DNA of 64,000 bases, taken from positions 1 through 64,000 of the forward strand of contig NZ_JAOASO010000162.1 in NCBI RefSeq assembly GCF_030158645.1. Direction: 5' to 3'. Of this stretch, positions 62,338-64,000 are shown piece by piece. Source of the DNA: Hydrogenophaga sp. (lineage in GTDB: Bacteria; Pseudomonadota; Gammaproteobacteria; Burkholderiales; Burkholderiaceae_C). The first letter of the stretch is position 1. Every line of letters starts with the position of its first letter. The notes beneath the pieces were generated by a model. The model had not been told where the DNA came from. It searched no databases and was given only the letters and a program-made list of their open reading frames with translations. The position numbers were made by a program, and so were the translations under genes.

Positions 62338-63677
62338 GCGATCAATCGCCGATGAATCCACCCCAGCTGTCTCACTACCACCAGGAACTCAGCGAGTTCC
62401 GGCTTTCTTACAGCAAAGCCGGTGCGGTTGTTTCCATCGTGCTGGTGTTGATGGGCCTTGGGCTGGACTACACGCTGTATCCCGAAGCCTTCTCCACCCT
62501 GGCGCCCGCGCGCTTCGTGATTGCCGCCCTGACGCTGGCCATCCTGGCGTTGTTGCACTCCAGCAAGGGGCTGGGCTGGGTTCGCCCGCTCACGTTGGTG
62601 TGGCTCGCGCTGCCGCAGGCGATGATCGCCTGGATGATCGGGGTCACCGATGGCGTGAATTCCATTTACTTCGTCGGGTTGCATCTCGCCTTGTACGCCA
62701 CCGGTATCATCCTTCCCATTGCGTTCATCGAGAGCCTCGCCTTCGGACTGTTCACCTACGCGCTGTACGCCATTGCCTGTTACTTCCACCCCTTGGGACT
62801 GCAGGACTTCAACCGGTTTGCAGGCGTCTCGCTCTTCATTTTGTTTTCGGCCACGATCAGTTCTTTCTGTACCTACTTCAATGAGCGCGGGCGCTACAAC
62901 ATGTTCGCGCTGCAGCGGCAGGTGGCGGAGAAGAACGAAGCCTTGCTGAAGACAAACGCGGCGTTGGCCGAAGTCAAGGGCCAACTGATCCAGCGCGAAA
63001 AAATGGCCGCCATCGGCACGTTGTCCGCCGGCCTGCTGCACGAGCTCAACAACCCGGTGAACTACAGCCTGATGGCGATCGACATGGGCCTGACCTGCCC
63101 CGGCGTGGAGGTCGATCCCATGCTCAAGGAGAGCCTCGGCGATGCGCGCGAAGGCATGCAGCGCATCCAGAACATCGTCTCCGACCTCAAGACCTTTGCC
63201 TATCAGAAGCCGGGGCAGGACGCACAGCGCCCATTTTTGCTGGGCAACGCCCTGCGTTCGGCCTTGCGGCTGGCCGGCTACGAGCTCAACGGCATCGACG
63301 TGCCGGTGGAGCTGCCGCAAGACACCCATGTGCTGGGCGACGAGCCCGCCATCATCGGTGTGCTGATCAACTTGCTGAGCAACGCCGCCCATGCCCTGCA
63401 GGCGGTCAAGCGCGACCAACCGCAGATCGCGGTGACCGTGGTGCCGCTGGACCAACGCCTGCTGGTGAAGGTGCGAGACAACGGAACCGGCATTGCACCC
63501 GAGAACCTGGGTCGGGTGTTCGAGCCCTTTTTCACCACACGCGATGTGGGTGCCGGCCTCGGGCTGGGCCTGAGCGTGAGTTACGGCATCGTCCAGCGTC
63601 ACGGCGGCACCCTGGCGGTGGACAGCGAGCCGGGCGCGTGGACCGAGTTCAGTTTTGATTTGCCGAGACCACCATGA
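62334..63677 (+). CDS. Membrane histidine kinase, PhcS-like
   Basis: A 447-residue sensor kinase starting at a GTG whose bases overlap the methyltransferase stop (GTGA), so translation is coupled; an ATG at 62352 is an alternative start. Residues about 28-205 contain six hydrophobic segments (for example AGAVVSIVLVLMGLGLDYTL and YATGIILPIAFIESLAFGLF) with hardly any periplasmic part, fitting a lipid-like signal. The kinase core has His236 in GLLHELNNPVNYSLM, an N box (LLSNAAHALQAV), VRDNGTGIAPENLGRVFEPF and GLGLGLSVSYGIV. Gene order and the six-helix sensor correspond to PhcS, the receptor for the PhcB-made ester. Confidence 0.85.
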   Translation: MSDQSPMNPPQLSHYHQELSEFRLSYSKAGAVVSIVLVLMGLGLDYTLYPEAFSTLAPARFVIAALTLAILALLHSSKGLGWVRPLTLVWLALPQAMIAWMIGVTDGVNSIYFVGLHLALYATGIILPIAFIESLAFGLFTYALYAIACYFHPLGLQDFNRFAGVSLFILFSATISSFCTYFNERGRYNMFALQRQVAEKNEALLKTNAALAEVKGQLIQREKMAAIGTLSAGLLHELNNPVNYSLMAIDMGLTCPGVEVDPMLKESLGDAREGMQRIQNIVSDLKTFAYQKPGQDAQRPFLLGNALRSALRLAGYELNGIDVPVELPQDTHVLGDEPAIIGVLINLLSNAAHALQAVKRDQPQIAVTVVPLDQRLLVKVRDNGTGIAPENLGRVFEPFFTTRDVGAGLGLGLSVSYGIVQRHGGTLAVDSEPGAWTEFSFDLPRPP

Positions 63678-64000
63678 GCATGCAAGCCCCCGACGCGCAC
63701 CGGGGTCCCCGGGGACCCCACGCGATCCTGATGGTGGACGACGAGCCGCAGGCGTGCAAATGGTTTGCCCGCCTGTACGGCACGGAATTCAACGTGTTCA
63801 CCGCCGCCAGCGTGGACGAAGCGCTGATGTTGTTGCGCGAGCGCGGCCACGAAGTGGCCGTGCTGCTCACCGACTACTCGATGCCGGTGCGCGATGGCGT
63901 GGCCCTGCTCAGCGAAGTGCGGCGGCTTTATCCGCATGTGGCGCGCTTGCTGGTGTCGGCTTATGCCGACAAAGACGTGGCCATGTCGGCGGTGAATGAA
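63674..64000 (+). CDS. Response regulator, PhcR-like, 3' end beyond window
   Basis: The start of a response regulator; 109 codons are in view. The ATG overlaps the kinase stop by four bases (ATGA). The receiver domain has the acidic pair in ILMVDDEPQACKWFARL, phospho-acceptor Asp67 in VLLTDYSMPVRDGVALL, and the Ser/Ala switch segment RLLVSAYADKDVAMSA. The output domain is outside the window; PhcR and PhcQ in Ralstonia carry kinase-like or other outputs, so the rest of this gene will show whether the match holds. It is presumably phosphorylated by the preceding kinase. Confidence 0.88.
   Translation, partial: MSMQAPDAHRGPRGPHAILMVDDEPQACKWFARLYGTEFNVFTAASVDEALMLLRERGHEVAVLLTDYSMPVRDGVALLSEVRRLYPHVARLLVSAYADKDVAMSAVNE

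Overview
The window is 64 kb of high-GC chromosomal DNA, densely coded, with short intergenic gaps and AGGAGA-type ribosome sites. Gene content points to a betaproteobacterium of the order Burkholderiales, most likely Comamonadaceae and perhaps Hydrogenophaga-like. The pointers are tandem Bug-type solute receptors, DUF1840, DUF2889, an aerobic 2-aminobenzoyl-CoA pathway and a Phc-like quorum-sensing locus. The family assignment is inference; no rRNA, tRNA, CRISPR array, prophage or insertion sequence was seen.

Layout. 1-8.6 kb: a chemoreceptor (cut by the window edge), then metabolic genes (amidase, cupin, DUF2889, FolB-like, class C beta-lactamase-like esterase, a short core-type MetE, maleylacetoacetate isomerase). 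8.8-10.6 kb: a quinoprotein (sorbosone/aldose dehydrogenase family) with a dihaem cytochrome c. 10.6-17.4 kb: a REC-only style response regulator divergent from a 1896-residue hybrid kinase with three REC and two Hpt domains. 17.5-22.6 kb: acyl-CoA synthetase, katG and small proteins. 22.7-27 kb: a PQQ alcohol dehydrogenase operon (dehydrogenase, cytochrome c, XoxJ-like binding protein) behind an AcoR-like regulator that lacks the AAA+ domain. The dehydrogenase has the Asp-x-Asp motif of lanthanide-dependent enzymes. 27-32.9 kb: acyl-CoA synthetase, a Tat-exported receptor, a GAF protein and a PAS kinase. 32.9-36.8 kb: a TonB receptor closely resembling E. coli PqqU/YncD, next to a second cytochrome c and a second sorbosone-type quinoprotein. 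36.9-43.9 kb: a tightly overlapping operon for 2-aminobenzoate (anthranilate) breakdown through CoA thioesters. 44.0-46.7 kb: DUF1840, a palindrome-rich spacer and two orphan Bug receptors. 46.9-55.4 kb: a complete Liv-type ABC transporter flanked by two CoA ligases and divergent from a Crp/Fnr regulator. 55.5-60.8 kb: pseudouridine synthase, lipase-like hydrolase and htpG behind a clear sigma-32 promoter. 60.9-64 kb: methyltransferase, membrane histidine kinase and response regulator arranged like phcB-phcS-phcR.

How the parts fit. Much of the window deals with catching organic acids or alcohols and feeding them into CoA-thioester catabolism: periplasmic quinoproteins with their own cytochromes, a probable PQQ importer, Liv and Bug receptors, and five AMP-forming or PaaK-like ligases. 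The remaining theme is signalling: a chemoreceptor, a very large phosphorelay kinase, a GAF/PAS kinase pair and the Phc-like system. The items most worth following are the candidate lanthanide alcohol dehydrogenase with its unusual regulator, the PqqU-quinoprotein module, the Phc-like locus, and the overlapping hairpins between livK and livF.
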